A stretch of 13,574 bases of DNA from Methanoregula sp. GTDB lineage: Archaea; Halobacteriota; Methanomicrobia; Methanomicrobiales; Methanospirillaceae. Shown in pieces: positions 13,340 through 13,574 of the stretch (position 1 is the stretch's first letter; the number at the start of each line of letters is the position of its first letter). The notes beneath the pieces were generated by a model. That model was not told where the DNA came from. It saw only the letters and a list, made by a program, of their open reading frames with translations, and made no database searches. Location of the stretch: NCBI GenBank assembly GCA_028711405.1, contig JAQTSH010000026.1, positions 1-13,574 on the forward strand. The letters run 5' to 3'. The position numbers were made by a program, and so were the translations under genes.

Positions 13340-13574
13340 ATGACTTCACCCAAGCATCATGTAACCCGAAAGAAATACCGGGGCCCGTCATCAGCCCGAA
13401 AAATGAACACGCTTCGGCACCAGTTGGTTCAGATCATCAAAGGTGCGGAAGACTCTGCCCTCAGAACGCCGGCGGCACTCATCGTCATCGCAACGTATCT
13501 GAACCGGCTCAATTTTATCGACAGTGTCAACCAAAAAGTCCGGTGGGATCCGACCCAATGGAAGTATAGTCCCG
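13340..13574 (+). CDS. IS1634-family transposase, N-terminal part (cut by window end)
   Basis: The frame opened by ATG 13340 runs without a stop to the last base (78 residues seen). A basic, Ser/His-rich lead of about 25 residues is followed by LIVIATYLNRLNFIDSVNQK and VRWDPTQWKYSP. This pattern, a helix with L-x2-L-F/I-D followed by W-D-x4-W/C-x-S-P, is what I recall for DUF4277, the N-terminal domain of IS1634-type transposases common in methanogens. The catalytic DDE residues would lie beyond the window, so it cannot be said whether the gene is intact. A competing frame at 13261-13569 is closed and has no protein features. Confidence 0.75.
   Translation, partial: MTSPKHHVTRKKYRGPSSARKMNTLRHQLVQIIKGAEDSALRTPAALIVIATYLNRLNFIDSVNQKVRWDPTQWKYSP

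Noticed and set aside
13261..13569. 102-residue plus-strand frame at the right end
   Set aside because: It overlaps, in another frame, the open frame from 13340 that carries the IS1634-type N-terminal pattern and continues past the window.
1..13574. CRISPR array, toxin-antitoxin or phage-defence island
   Set aside because: No regularly spaced repeats, Cas-like proteins, small toxin/antitoxin pairs or defence domains were found on either strand.

Overview
The window reads as chromosomal DNA of a methanogenic archaeon, most likely from the Methanomicrobiales (an inference from protein character; no rRNA is present). Supporting evidence is a coenzyme F420 gene (cofE), an archaeal proteasome beta subunit, the archaeal termination/RNA-processing factor aCPSF1 (FttA), a 52-residue Sec61-beta, TATA-box promoters (several placed so that the transcript would be leaderless), T-tract terminators, and two transposase families common in methanogens and haloarchaea.

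Layout. Bases 48-1571 (+): rlmE (rRNA 2'-O-methyltransferase) and moaA (molybdopterin radical SAM enzyme), 3 bases apart. Bases 1572-1863: non-coding, rich in inverted repeats. Bases 1864-3569 (+): an unrecognised helical protein overlapping by 4 bases a GTG-started M20 metallopeptidase/deacylase. Bases 3570-3737: convergent terminator zone. Bases 3738-4736 (-): exported TPR protein with a C-terminal membrane anchor. Bases 5148-7730 (-): psmB and the aCPSF1 gene as a tight pair behind a clear TATA box. Bases 7817-9102 (-): a four-CBS-domain protein and a UspA-type protein. Bases 9148-10179 (-): a COG0402-type amidohydrolase, divergent from sec61-beta (10228-10386, +). Bases 10588-11334 (-): cofE, divergent from a small DUF1922-like zinc-ribbon protein (11430-11696, +). 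Bases 11700-13574: insertion-sequence DNA, namely a decayed ISH3-like transposase (one frameshift, one in-frame stop) followed by the 5' end of an IS1634-like (DUF4277) transposase cut by the window edge.

Most of the window is core housekeeping: rRNA modification, cofactor synthesis (Moco, F420), protein export, protein turnover and transcription termination. psmB and aCPSF1 form the clearest functional unit, joining protein degradation with RNA 3'-end formation, with nucleotide-sensing (CBS, UspA) genes just upstream on the same strand. The right end is an insertion hot spot. I found no convincing new multi-gene system. The best leads are the switch-like repeats at 1596-1792, the repeated U-tract terminator after the aCPSF1 gene, the compact divergent promoters, the unknown gene coupled to the M20 enzyme, and the poly-T frameshift in the ISH3-like transposase.
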